Positions 44,354 through 54,416 of a stretch of DNA of 64,000 nucleotides are shown one piece after another (position 1 is the stretch's first letter; each line of letters starts with the position of its first letter). Under the pieces are notes generated by a model. That model made no database searches. It was not told the origin of the DNA and worked only from the letters and a program-made list of their open reading frames with translations. This DNA is from Bemisia tabaci. Taxonomy: Eukaryota > Arthropoda > Insecta > Hemiptera > Aleyrodidae. The stretch covers positions 13,850,295 through 13,914,294 of the forward strand of contig NC_092799.1 in the NCBI RefSeq assembly GCF_918797505.1, given 5' to 3'. The position numbers were made by a program, and so were the translations under genes.

Positions 44354-45158
44354 CATCAAACCCCGCGGAGCCCCGGCTCAGACAGACCGGTGACGAAGCT
44401 GACGTGAGATGTTTTTTTCCGCTGAAAATGGCGACGAGTTTTGCTTTCATTAATAGCATCGCAGAAAACTGCAGAATATCGGCGGGCGGAGGGGAGGGAG
44501 GCACGTTTTCGCGTTTTATCGACACATTGTGTGAGGGCCCGGACGTGTGCGCAAAGTCGCGGGCACGTCGAGGAAAGCAAATCGAGGTGTGAAGTGGCCT
44601 CCATGCACGCCACGAGGGCGCTACCGAACGTGGAATTTCTTCCTGATTGACTCCCTTTCGCTGGAAAAGATGGATCGATTGTTTCGTCCGCGCGGGCATC
44701 GTGTCATTCCCGTTTGATGCACGCTTATTGATGTTTACCGCTGGTTATTGCTGGGTCTCACTCATTTCCGGTACTAATGCTCACACTCGAGGAGAAAGTA
44801 AGAGTTATATATGTGTGTGGAAGTCCATCTAATTCAACTCATCTACATTTTTTTTTTAAAAAAAAGTTGATTTCATAGTCCACGGTCCCCTGGAAAGCAT
44901 CTTTAAATTCAGAAAACAGGGCGTATTTTTTAAGACAAAATGGAACCATCGAACATTTTTCAACAGTATTGAAGCTCATCTTTGAAGAAAAATATCTTTA
45001 GATCGTAACATAACAATTTCAGTACGATCTAGAGGAAATCACGTGCGGGGGTTGTTTATATTATACATGTATAATGAACTGCAAATATGTTTAACTCTTT
45101 TCTTTTTCTCTTAAATTTTTAACATCTATGACCTAACCTGCATAGAGCATATTTATTC
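44354..45158. other. No gene recognised
   Basis: GC-rich at 44470-44640, with frames open on both strands and no recognisable product, then AT-rich. Confidence 0.4.
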
Positions 45159-45166
45159 CCAAGAGG

Positions 45167-45336
45167 CATGGGCGTAGCTAGGGGGTCCTGGGGAGGCCTG
45201 CCCCCCCCCCAGAAATCTTGTGGCCCCCCAGAAAAACGGGATCCTTCATTCCTCACCCTCCCCCCTTCTCTTCACCACGATAGGTGGTCCCATGCCCCCC
45301 CCCCCCCCTCAGAGAAATTTCCTAGCTACGCCCCTG
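45167..45336. mobile_element. hAT-type MITE, CAKGGGCGTAGCTAGG family
   Basis: 170 bp with ends CATGGGCGTAGCTAGG and CCTAGCTACGCCCCTG. CCAAGAGG (45159-45166) and CCAAGAAG (45337-45344) agree at seven of eight bases. Internal C runs explain the proline-rich frame at 45168-45350. CAGGGGCGTAGC ends are common among arthropod hAT elements. Confidence 0.85.
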
Positions 45337-45470
45337 CCAAGAAGAAATAACGATTCTCTTAGAAATCCTAACTTTTAGTAGTAGTATTAATCAGGAGTTT
45401 TTCTAAACTTTGAAATTGGCTCAACAGTAATTTATATTTTGCGCTGTAATGACGTTTTTGTCTGTTACCA

Positions 45471-45654
45471 GGGACCTGGAAATACAGCCCCGCCTGATCA
45501 TAGCAATGTAACTTGGTTCAAACAACATGGAGAGTTAAATTCTTTGAAATTGCACTTCGATATCAGAGATGTTCTTCGGATCAGAAAATTTGAACCATTG
45601 ATTCTACTGATTACAGAGAATGATGAATGTGAACGAACCGTCATCGTGAGCTGA
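45471..45654 (+). CDS. Probable host exon
   Basis: Preceded by a strong acceptor (TTTTTGTCTGTTACCAG ending at 45470) with a branch-point-like CTGTAATGAC upstream. The frame then gives 60 residues: GPGNTAPPDHSNVTWFKQHG, then a mixed stretch including DVLRIRKFEPLILLITENDE and CERTVI. The composition and codon use look like protein. It ends either at TGA (45652) or at a donor-like ATCGTGAGC at 45644; another good donor (CTAAGGTGAGTAAC) follows near 45699. The family is not recognised. It may belong to the same gene as 19622-19818, which is inference from strand and style only. Confidence 0.45.
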
Positions 45655-45751
45655 TTGAGGAGCCAAAGCTTTGAGTGTGAAAAAGGTGGGCTACTAAGGT
45701 GAGTAACATTGCGGAAAAAATAACTGGTAAGCGCCATCAAGTGGACCACAT

Positions 45752-46143
45752 TTGGACGTATTTCTACCAAACAGACCTATGTGGCGATGAGAAATGTGGG
45801 GTGTGCTCTAGAAATCTGCATAAGAAGCAATGTAAAAGTGGGCGTGGTTCCTTTTGAAGAATTGGAAAAGCGGGATATTGCATTCTATCAAACAGACCTA
45901 TGTGCAGCTGAGTGCGGAACTCATGAGCCGCGGGCATGGCAAGAGAGCCTTGTGGACAGGGCTCACGAGTTAAAGCGCCCCGACGACGATGTCCGCGCTG
46001 CCGCGCCCTCGAGCTTACCCTCGTTCGTTGCCACTGACGTCACTGGCGCTTTATTATTCTCATTCACTCTTACGCAAAGAGAACTAACGAGCACACCCCA
46101 TATTTCTCACCTCCACATAGGTCTGTTTCGTAGAACTACGTCC
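45752..46143. mobile_element. Family M MITE, copy 1
   Basis: Inverted ends of about 55 bp: TTGGACGTATTTCTACCAAA, AGACCTATGTGG and AATGTGGGGTGTGCT, with their complements at 46091-46143. Inside, TCTATCAAACAGACCTATG repeats part of the end. The frame at 45781-46182 crosses it and is not a gene. Confidence 0.8.
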
Positions 46144-46272
46144 ATTTTGCAATTAGGAACCACTATTTTTTGCTCATTTTAGAAACAGCATATATGCCTT
46201 TGCTTTCCCTATGCAGAAAGGTGCTTTTATGGAAGAGCCAGAGATGGTGGTTCCTTATTGCAAAATGTAATC
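46143..46272. mobile_element. Family G MITE, short copy
   Basis: 130 bp, from CATTTTGCAATTAGGAACCA to GTGGTTCCTTATTGCAAAATG. It abuts the family M element directly. Confidence 0.7.
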
Positions 46273-46552
46273 CAAGTGATTTTAAAAGTGTGCAAATGTT
46301 TTTTCTATTCAACGGAGCAGAAGTTTTGAGAGTATCAATAAATTCTCTCATTGAAAGAGATCCGACTTTATCGACAATTTTCTAATAAAAATCTATGAAG
46401 TGGAGGCATTCAGATTATTTCGCAGCGAGGAATGCCACGCACAATCTTAGCAACATTTGATAGCGCTTACAAGGTTATAAATTTCCACTTTTCAATCATC
46501 TCCCGCAAAAAACCCTCAATTCGCCGCTTCTCTGTCGGAAGCGTGTATCTAA

Positions 46553-46716
46553 CAGTGGCGAGGCGTGCTTTGGGATATATCTAATGATCTGCCATTTAAA
46601 CCTATAGAAAAGGATCGATAAACGGGGTGTCTGCAACGAACACCTCAATAATCGATTCTTTACCATAGCTCCAAATGGAGGAATATCGATAATCGATCAT
46701 TCACGCCACACCACTG
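46553..46716. mobile_element. hAT-type MITE, copy 3
   Basis: 164 bp, CAGTGGCGAGGCGTG to CACGCCACACCACTG, with an exact 8-bp duplication GTATCTAA at 46545-46552 and 46717-46724. This copy settles the family's target length. Confidence 0.93.
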
Positions 46717-46778
46717 GTATCTAAATTTCCAGGTGAGCCCCGGAAATCATGAAAATATACGGGAAGCAGGGCTCACAT

Positions 46779-47702
46779 GAGCATTGAGATACGTCCTTAC
46801 GTCAGAGGGGCCACGATTTGTTTAATTTAGAATTCCGGTTGTTTCAAAAATACATTAAATAGAGTGCGTTGTTCCTCAAATAAGAAATTCTAATGGCTTT
46901 AAATGTAACAAAAAATATTCTAATTTCTGATTCATCATAATATTTTCACATATTTTCTCTTTAATTATGGTAAAAACTGGAGCAGAAATTCAAGAATGTT
47001 AACTCGCAGTCCTACACCATTCTTACGGTCTTGTATGCGTTTCACGTCAACTGACCGACTGCACTGCGTTTAGCGCAATGCGAGAAGTATTCATGCAGTC
47101 TTGTAGGCGCTAATATGGGCGCGCTGCTTTGCGCAATGCGCGAAGCATTCCTACAGTATTGCAGGCACTAATATACGTTTAACGCCGTGGCCGCACTGTG
47201 CTTGGCGCGATTATTCGAACTCGCATTAGAATAATCGCGGCATCGAATAATAGAGCTTAAAAGGCCCATGTTGTGTTTCGACGCCGTATGAGTATATGCC
47301 AACGTTGCCTCGTTTCTTCTGATTATTTTTTCCGAGAATGGTTAGGAAAGTTCTTCATACCCATGCAAGAACATTATTGAATGTTTTCACCTCATTTATC
47401 ATTAGAAGGTAAGACATCGATGACTTGTCAACAAACTAACCTAAACTGGCGTTAACATTATACGGCATGTGTGACATTATATGTGATACTTTGGCACAAA
47501 TGTGACGATTTCGAGCGCGTTAATATTTTTGTCTTGATAATGAAAATAATATATATTTGCATGAACCACTTAACACTATAAAAAGTCATTAGAATTTCTC
47601 ATTTGAGGAACAACGCACTCTATTTAATGTATTTTTGAAACAACCGGAATTCTAAATTAAATAATTCGTGGCCCTTCTGACGTAAGGGCGTATCTCAATG
47701 CT
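46779..47702. mobile_element. Family F element, copy 2 with terminal repeats
   Basis: About 924 bp with terminal inverted repeats of roughly 120 bp, starting GCATTGAGATACGTCCTTAC and including AATAGAGTGCGTTGTTCCTC, both mirrored at 47575-47702. Inside are GC-rich subrepeats with GCGCAATGCGAGAAGTATTC (47082-47165). Confidence 0.8.
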
Positions 47703-48538
47703 TTGCCATCTTTCCATGCACACGGAACCATTGATGGGGATTTTGAAAACACCACAAACTCGATTTTTATAGAAATGTGAGATAGGAACTTTTTGGCTCT
47801 TGGGTACTGATATGAGCCTTAATATATCCTTTGGAAATGTTTTAGGAAAAAAATTACTCATCAGTTGATCCTTCTTTAAGCATCCCATTCCATTTACCGA
47901 TTCTGCATTTTAAATTGCAAAACCGATGTAGTGCATTTCTGCGTTACTATTTTGGATCACCATGCAAACTACCATCCAGAGGCATCTGGTATCAAAGGAC
48001 CTCTAATACGAAAGGGACTGAATACGATACGATCAACCAAGTTTCCTAAGTGCGGACATACGGAAAATAGGGACAACTGTAAGCTGAAACGCAGAACCGC
48101 ATAAGCGATCTGGTATCCTAGAACGAAAGGCCGCATCGCAGCACTGCCGTGATAGCGAGGAGAGCCGTAACCCTCAAATTGATATCGAGTTTCTTTAGAA
48201 AAATCATCTAATCTCTTTTAGATGATTTCATAAAATTAGCTAAAACAGCAAAATTCGTCTTATTTGTATGAAAACGAGACATATAAGAAAACTATAAGTG
48301 CGCAAAAAATGACTTAGTTTCAGTAAAACAGCTGCCGCACAGGTGCATTCTTCCTCCAGAGAGCCAACGAGAGTAGTGCTTTTAAGTAAAATGCCGCCTT
48401 TTTCTGCCAATTTCAAACCTGAAAATGTGTTCGTTGTGTGTTTAAAACGCAACCTCGAAAGTAGGTAGAAGATAGAGGTACGGCTGTCTTCCCTAACACT
48501 TGCCTAATATGAAAATGAATGGTACCTTTTTTACATCC
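47703..48538. other. No gene recognised
   Basis: No supported feature. ACTGCCGTGATAGCGAGGAG at about 48143 resembles the first 20 bases of MITE-A, but nothing further matches. Confidence 0.4.
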
Positions 48539-49097
48539 AATGGATCACTAGATGACGTACGAATTTCAGCGTTCTGATACATGTTTCTTAACCAAAATTT
48601 CTCATCGAACACGATGCGCACAGCAAAAATTACTGAAATCAACTCCTTCCAAAGATATTTAATGATTCTTGATAAGTGAATTTAAACCACCCGCTCATTT
48701 AAACTCAATTCTCTACGTGATTCACATCGCGCGCTGAACATTAGGTATCATGACAGTATCTGCGATATAAAAATCTGGCAACCTCAATCTTGACGCTTTG
48801 GCTCAGCAATAGCAAATTGCTCATAGTTTGAACAACACATGGTCGGACATGAACATTGCTCGACTGAGAAGCTTGTTGAAACCGATGTAGTGCGCGATTT
48901 GACTCACGTAGAGCTTTGAGTTCAATGTGAGTGGGCAGTTCAAATTCCTCGTAACCAATGTGAAATAAAAACGTTAATATATTCGTTAGGAGTTGATTTC
49001 ATTAATTTTGATGCAAGAATCGTGTTTTCCATGAAATTCTAGTTAAGGAACATTTATTAGAATGCTTAAATTCGTACCTTGTCAAGTGGTCCATTGA
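48539..49097. mobile_element. Family P MITE, copy 1
   Basis: About 559 bp. AATGGATCACTAGATGACGT at left pairs with ACCTTGTCAAGTGGTCCATT at right, and the pairing goes on through GATACATGTTTCTTAACC. The right 330 bp match 55880-56220. Confidence 0.75.
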
Positions 49098-49189
49098 AAT
49101 AAACTGGTCGATATTTAATCATCTCGCTGGTTTCACGACGTTTCACCAAAAAATCGATTATTTATTTCAGAATCATCGAGCACTTGGAT

Positions 49190-49430
49190 CGGACTATCAT
49201 TCCCTCCGTCGATGGAGTGCCTCGAGAGATTTTACTGGTGAGAGGAGTTTCAGCAGCAGGAGCAGTCTCAATCTTCAGTTGAGCGAGAGGCGGACGGTGA
49301 TACGGATCTGAGGAGAGGCGTCCTCAGCTTGGTGAGATGCGGCGCGCTGCGGAGAGGATAACAGCGGTCGGTTGAAGCTGCCAGAGGGGTTGCGATCTTA
49401 ACGCACCCCTGAAAATGGGAAAGTAAGTCA
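49190..49430 (+). other. GC-rich patch with a start codon and splice donor
   Basis: A GC-rich stretch ends in CCTGAAAATGGGAAAGTAAGT. ATG GGA AA(A) followed by GTAAGT reads as a very short first coding exon (Met-Gly-Lys) with a good donor. The arrangement is suggestive, but no downstream exon was identified. Confidence 0.25.
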
Positions 49431-49729
49431 CAACTCATTACTTATTTAGTGCACACTCAAAAAAAGGTATGACTCTGAGACCCATAAAAAATGGCTCGGA
49501 GATTCATAATTTCCAACCAAAGTGACTTATCGTCTACAGTATGGCTTTCTGAGCCATACTTAATTGGTCGCGAACCTATAAGCATGGCTCCACGAACTAT
49601 ATTTCATGGCTCCATGATCCATAACTCGGCCGGCAAGTCACTCTTCCCATACTTGTTTTTTGAGTGCGGGGCAATGGATCGGTTAAACAGGTCACGGAGC
49701 GGGCCACCGGAAAAAGTACAGTATTAAAG
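49431..49729. other. Short GGCTC/CATGG repeats, no gene
   Basis: ATGGCTC- and GAGCCATA-type words recur at about 25 to 50 bp spacing, making several small hairpins. The frame at 49491-49727 is not recognised. Confidence 0.4.
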
Positions 49730-49799
49730 AGCAAAGAGAAAGCATGAGCCGCAATACAAATTGCGGGACTTTTACAAGTCGTCTCTGATTGGCCAATCC

Positions 49800-50932
49800 G
49801 CCTGCGAGCTGATGATTGAAAATTATAGACAAAGCTATGGACAAAGAAGGCATTGGGAGTATAGAGCGAACCTATTGGTTGCAGCTGGTCAGTGGCGTGG
49901 CGTCCATAGGTTCGCAGTGTTCGCCGAACACCCTAAAATATTTTGAAACAATTAATAAATTATGGCTAAGAATGTGGGAAGCAATACAGAATTGTGAATA
50001 GTAGATCGCAAATAAGTATCGGGCGCTTGGCTTCCAACATCGGCATGTGGCGCGGCGGAGAGAGAAAATCCTGTGACGCGTGGTCCGCACCGGCTACCGA
50101 ACCTGGATGATCTGCGTACGGTGAGGAGAGAGAACCTGGGTGCAATGATGAAGGGGCAAAGGGTACACGAGAGAGGAGAGGCACCGGCGCGCGGCGCAGA
50201 GCGGAGCGTGAGCATTGGGTTCGGAGACGAGTGCGGACCGCGCTCGCGGAGGGAACACAGCAAAGAGAAAAGGGAGGGGAAAAGAACGAGAGAGGAGAGC
50301 CGTTCATCAGTCCAGCGTTTCCTATAGCAGTGGTCCGCAGGGGTTTGCGAACCGCCGAATTTCCTCTATGCCGCGATTCGCTCTCCGCTTCCCCCCCTGC
50401 GCCTGCGGGCCGCATCTCCCAGTTTCCCAGTCTCCCTCTCCCACCTCTCTCTGCAGGTGCGTGTTGCGAAAATACGTTATCATTTAACAAAATAAATTAC
50501 AGGAAAACGATCGGTAAAAAGAACATAATTTCAATGACAATTTACCGGCACAATTTTCACCAGAAAGGGTTAAAATCGTGTTCTTGCGGCTTCATTTTTT
50601 AAAAAGTTTCCGGGGGAGGCCCCCCGAACCCCCCTTTAAGGAAGGGGAGTGAACCTTTCTGAGCCTCTCCCCCCCGTCCTAAAGTTAACACTCCTACCGA
50701 ACGCCTACCGGATATAGTCACGCCACGCCACTGCAGCTGGTGGTTCTGATAGCCCGAGGGGAAAATGATGGACTAACTATCGGATCTCTTATCGGGTGCC
50801 GTTGGTTAGTCCATTACTTAGCTTTTTTGTGCAGTGCAACCACCCGCTTCCACCGATGGGATCCCACCATATCCATTTTGTCTTCTGTGTCTATATCTTT
50901 GTCGATCAATTCCAATAATCGGCCTGCTGGTC
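49800..50932. mobile_element. Family K MITE, split by a hAT element
   Basis: Ends GAGCTGATGATTGAAAATTA and CAATTCCAATAATCGGCCTG, with GACAAAGCTATGGACAAAGA mirrored by TCTTCTGTGTCTATATCTTTG. Joining the halves across the hAT target site gives about 280 bp, similar to 37440-37655. Confidence 0.7.
49891..50733. mobile_element. 843-bp hAT-type element
   Basis: Perfect 14-bp inverted ends CAGTGGCGTGGCGT and ACGCCACGCCACTG, with exact CAGCTGGT duplicates at 49883-49890 and 50734-50741. The inside is GC-rich (50040-50460) and opens long frames on both strands (for example 49966-50490 minus), none recognised as transposase. It is a non-autonomous hAT element that may have captured foreign GC-rich DNA. 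Confidence 0.9.
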
Positions 50933-51340
50933 CCCACTTGCTGGGGCTCGAATGGAAAATAACAAGGGATTCATATTTTATCGAAAATATTTCGAGAACA
51001 AGGAAAAAATCATGCTTCTGAATTTTAAAAATTAATCGCCCGGATATTTCTGAAGAGATTGATGGGTAACACATGACACTTTTTTCTCGAACATACTGAA
51101 CTGCTCCACTTTTAATTTTTTCTCCAACTTGAAATATCACACCAAAATTTATTCCAGGTCGAGCTGTTCGGTGTGTTTGAGAAAAAAAGTGTCTTGTATT
51201 GCCCAACGATCTCTTCAGGAAAATCTGGAGTGTTAATTTCTGAAATTCCCGACACACACATTTTATCTTGTTTTCGAGATGTTTTCGACGAAAAATGAGG
51301 CTCGTGTTATTTTTCCATGAAGGTCCCAGCAAGGGCACCA
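50928..51340. repeat. Family R palindrome, about 410 bp
   Basis: The arms run from CTGGTCCCCACTTGCTGGGG and from the complement of CCCAGCAAGGGCACCAGG. They share GAAGAGATTGATGGGTAA / CAACGATCTCTTC and GACACTTTTTTCTC. They pair along about 190 bp with many mismatches. The 194-residue minus frame at 50814-51398 covers it and is treated as a by-product. Confidence 0.7.
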
Positions 51341-51498
51341 GGCGGATTGGCCAATCAGAGACGACTCGAAAGAGAAAGGAGTGCCACTCAGCCCGCAATT
51401 CGTAACGCGACTCTTATTTTCTCTTTGATCAAGAGTCAAGTATGATTTTTAATGAGGAAATGGATTTTGTGATGAATCCTTACACTATACACCACCCA

Positions 51499-52950
51499 GC
51501 GACCCGATCATTGAAACTATGTCAGCTCGACACGACAAGACATAGCCCTATCTTAACCATGCACTGTATCGAAAGAGCTTGATGCAAAAACGGCTTTTTT
51601 CGCCCCCCCTCTGGAAGTTCTTCAGACTCTGTCTATTGATTACTCATACTTGAGCGCTTCTTTTCCCAAATTTTCAGACCCCCAAAAAATTTTGGGGGGG
51701 AGCTAGGGGGGGTGGAAGTCAAAACCTATGAACCTCGATATCTCTTGAACAAAGAAAGATATCGAAGTCCGGTTTGGACGAAAAATCGTCTAAAATTGCA
51801 TACTTTAAGATTCTAAAGGTCAAAATCCCGATATCACATTTTTAAGTCAACATATGTGCTTTTTTCCAGTTTTTAGGTCTAGAAAATTTCTTTTAAACGA
51901 AAAATTTACAAAGATCTCAATTTTTTATTTGAACCAAAACCAGTTTTTTAAATTGTTCGTCTTTTTCCGCATCCAACGAGTGGTCGTATAAGCTGGGGAA
52001 CCGAACGGTTCCGGAGTTATGATCGATTGAAGTTTCCGCTCAACGCGCGCCGACCGATTTTCGCGCGCAAAAAAGTCGGATTTGACTGTTATTAGATCAG
52101 ATTGAATGTTCAAACTGAGCAAAATGCTTTATTAGGGACTCTTGAGGGTCGCTGAGTTCAGAAATTACCGATACTTCCAAAAAATTCACGTTTTTAAAAT
52201 TGCAGCTCCGCAGCGCTATTTTAGAGGCCCACTGAGCGCCGACCGGCCGCTCAGTGGTCCTGTCCGAAGCTGCAATTTTAAAAACGTGAATTTTTTGGAA
52301 GTATCGGTAATTTCTGAACTCAGCGACCCTCAAGAGTCCCTAATAAAGCATTTTGCTCAGTTTGAACATTCAATCTGATCTAATAACAGTCAAATCCGAC
52401 TTTTTTGCGCGCGAAAATCGGTCGGCGCGCGTTGAGCGGAAACTTCAATCGATCATAACTCCGGAACCGTTCGGTTCCCCAGCTTATACGACCACTCGTT
52501 GGATGCGGAAAAAGACGAACAATTTAAAAAACTGGTTTTGGTTCAAATAAAAAATTGAGATCTTTGTAAATTTTTCGTTTAAAAGAAATTTTCTAGACCT
52601 AAAAACTGGAAAAAAAGCACATATGTTGACTTAAAAATGTGATATCGGGATTTCGACCTTTAGAATCTTAAAGTATGCAATTTTAGACGATTTTTCGTCC
52701 AAACCGGACTTCGATATCTTTCTTTGTTCAAGAGATATCGAGGTTCATAGGTTTTGACTTCCACCCCCCCTAGCTCCCCCCCAAAATTTTTTGGGGGTCT
52801 GAAAATTTGGGAAAAGAAGCGCTCAAGTATGAGTAATCAATAGACAGAGTCTGAAGAACTTCCAGAGGGGGGGCGAAAAAAGCCGTTTTTGCATCAAGCT
52901 CTTTGATGTCTTATCGGGCTGCTATAAACTTTCAATAATCGGCCCGCAGA
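51499..52950. mobile_element. Family K-like ends enclosing the large palindrome
   Basis: CCGATCATTGAAACTATGTC at 51507 is mirrored by TTTCAATAATCGGCCCGC at 52929-52946, with GACAAGACAT / ATGTCTTATC next to them. The 1.33 kb palindrome therefore lies inside, or forms the body of, an element with diverged outer repeats. Confidence 0.55.
51572..52904. repeat. Near-perfect palindrome, 636-bp arms
   Basis: 51572-52207 and 52268-52904 are reverse complements. By eye I found one clear substitution (AAAATCCCG against CGGGATTTCG near 51825 and 52650). The 60-bp loop has its own stem (CCACTGAGCG / CGCTCAGTGG). Mirror frames follow from this: the 65-residue frame at 51925-52122 is identical to that at 52353-52550. 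No known protein is encoded. It could be a foldback transposon body, a recent inverted duplication or a hairpin-RNA locus. Assembly artefact must be excluded. Confidence 0.9.
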
Positions 52951-54027
52951 AGCCTATTTTGCTTTGAAGGCTTGATTCTATAGATTAAAGGATAATCTCG
53001 TATATCTAAATGTTAATTCACTGCGCTCAATATCAATCCAGATATTGTCCATGAAAAAGCAATCCGCACATTTGCATTGGTTATTTCATGCGTTTTGCTT
53101 TTAAAATCAAGTTGGAAAATGATTGTTCGCGATACACGCATCTGGGATATATTCACCTAATCACATCGTATTTTAGAGGTTGATCTCTGTTAATATTGGT
53201 AGTAAAAACTTGATGCTTCTACAAATTGCATACTTCCCTGCTAAAGTATAGGACAAGACTGTGTATAACGGCACAGTACCACCGTTTACCGACTGTGTAT
53301 CATTACACTAATTGACACAGTAATCCCTTCAAAATGCCTCCTCTGGCAGAGAAAAGATGAGTTCTCGATAAATCTCATTACCAACTTGCACGCGCTACTC
53401 ATTGAAAATCTACTCTTGATCATCAAAATAAACATTTTTACGCGCAACAAAAACTATCTTTTGCGTAAAAAAGGTACTTCAGATCGGCACGATATTTATT
53501 TCTTAAATTCCCACCAAAATTTCTCTAAGAAGAACCGGACAATGAAGAGGACCCCAGAAACTTTAAAGCAACCAGGTAAGAGGTACTAAATACATATTAA
53601 ATGCATGTCAGGGATAAACTTCAAGACTAATTCAACAACCACGTAAGTCACAGATTTTTTGAAGTTTTCATAGAGAAAGCAAATCAATATTAAGACGCAA
53701 GGTTTGAACTGCGATCAACACCTCGCAGAGTGGCCACAGCCACAGCTTGATACGTTATAGATTGAGAAACTCCTTAACGAAGTGCGGAGCAAGATCGGTG
53801 CAAGCACAATTGCATGCTTCGATTTTGAAGGCGCTCCCGATTGCCTCACTAGATTCGATGACACGGATTGCCCAGGCAGAAATGAACGAGCCCAAAAACG
53901 CCCGACCGTCGGATACCAACTTCCCGCATTACAGAGCTATGCCTGTTGCGGTGCAGTATTTTGAAGGGGCTTGATATTGATGTGCACGGCGAGCAGTGAG
54001 TGAAATCGGCAGCCGAGGAGGACAGAA
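52951..54027. other. Unique stretch with a possible exon end
   Basis: CAACCAGGTAAGAGG near 53570 is a strong donor. Upstream, GAAGAACCGGACAATGAAGA reads in one frame as the acidic EEPDNEEDPRNFKAT and in another as part of the 67-residue frame at 53386-53589. No acceptor was settled, so no gene is called. Confidence 0.3.
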
Positions 54028-54282
54028 CTACCGTGCTGCGGAAGAACGCCGCACGAGCCTTCAGGCGTTGCCAAATTTCCCTCGATAAAAACAGAACTTA
54101 CTATGAAAATTGTAAATATTACCCCCAAAAATTTTCAGACAATTTCGCACGCAATTTAATCTAAAATATCTGAATATTTCAAAGAGACATGTGCATAAAT
54201 GTCGTCAAAAATACATGTTTTATCGCGGGGGAAATTTGGCAACTCGCGAATGCTCATACGGCGTTCTTCCTCAGCGCGACAG
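54028..54282. mobile_element. MITE-A, copy 8
   Basis: 255 bp with both arms and exact AGAA duplicates at 54024-54027 and 54283-54286. Confidence 0.88.
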
Positions 54283-54354
54283 AGAACTGCGTCTCGCTTT
54301 TCATTTCTCGGCGCGGCCTCACAGCGAGCGGGTCGCTATTTAGGCCGCCTTGAT

Positions 54355-54416
54355 TTCTTGATTAGCGCAATTACTGACCCTTAGATAAGAGGTCTCCAGT
54401 TCGAATCCCGACGGGG
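54355..54416 (+). repeat. tRNA-like sequence
   Basis: GATTAGCGCAATTACTGA resembles an A box, and AGTTCGAATCCCG is a good B box 25 bases further on. Stems are incomplete. It is a tRNA-derived repeat or pseudogene. Confidence 0.45.

Larger units (their letters stand above)
49730..51434. mobile_element. Outer inverted-repeat element (family Q)
   Basis: Terminal repeats of about 70 bp. At left: GAGCAAAGAGAAAGCATGAG, CAAATTGCGGGAC and GTCTCTGATTGGCCAATCCG. Their complements lie at 51338-51434. It contains the family K element and the R palindrome. Removing the 843-bp hAT element leaves about 0.85 kb. Confidence 0.7.

Noticed and set aside
44175..44699. 174-codon minus-strand frame
   Set aside because: It crosses a family L MITE and is open in a GC-rich stretch on both strands. 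No domain was recognised.
49966..50490. 174-codon minus-strand frame and several plus-strand frames
   Set aside because: They are open on both strands in GC-rich DNA inside a hAT element, with Arg/Ser/Pro-rich composition and no transposase motif.
50814..51398. 194-codon minus-strand frame
   Set aside because: It lies over the imperfect family R palindrome and the family Q end, has no known motif, and the palindrome explains its length.
51925..52550. Two identical 65-residue proteins on opposite strands
   Set aside because: They are mirror images created by the large palindrome and have no recognised domain.
54355..54416. Functional tRNA gene
   Set aside because: A and B boxes are present, but acceptor and anticodon stems do not pair convincingly.
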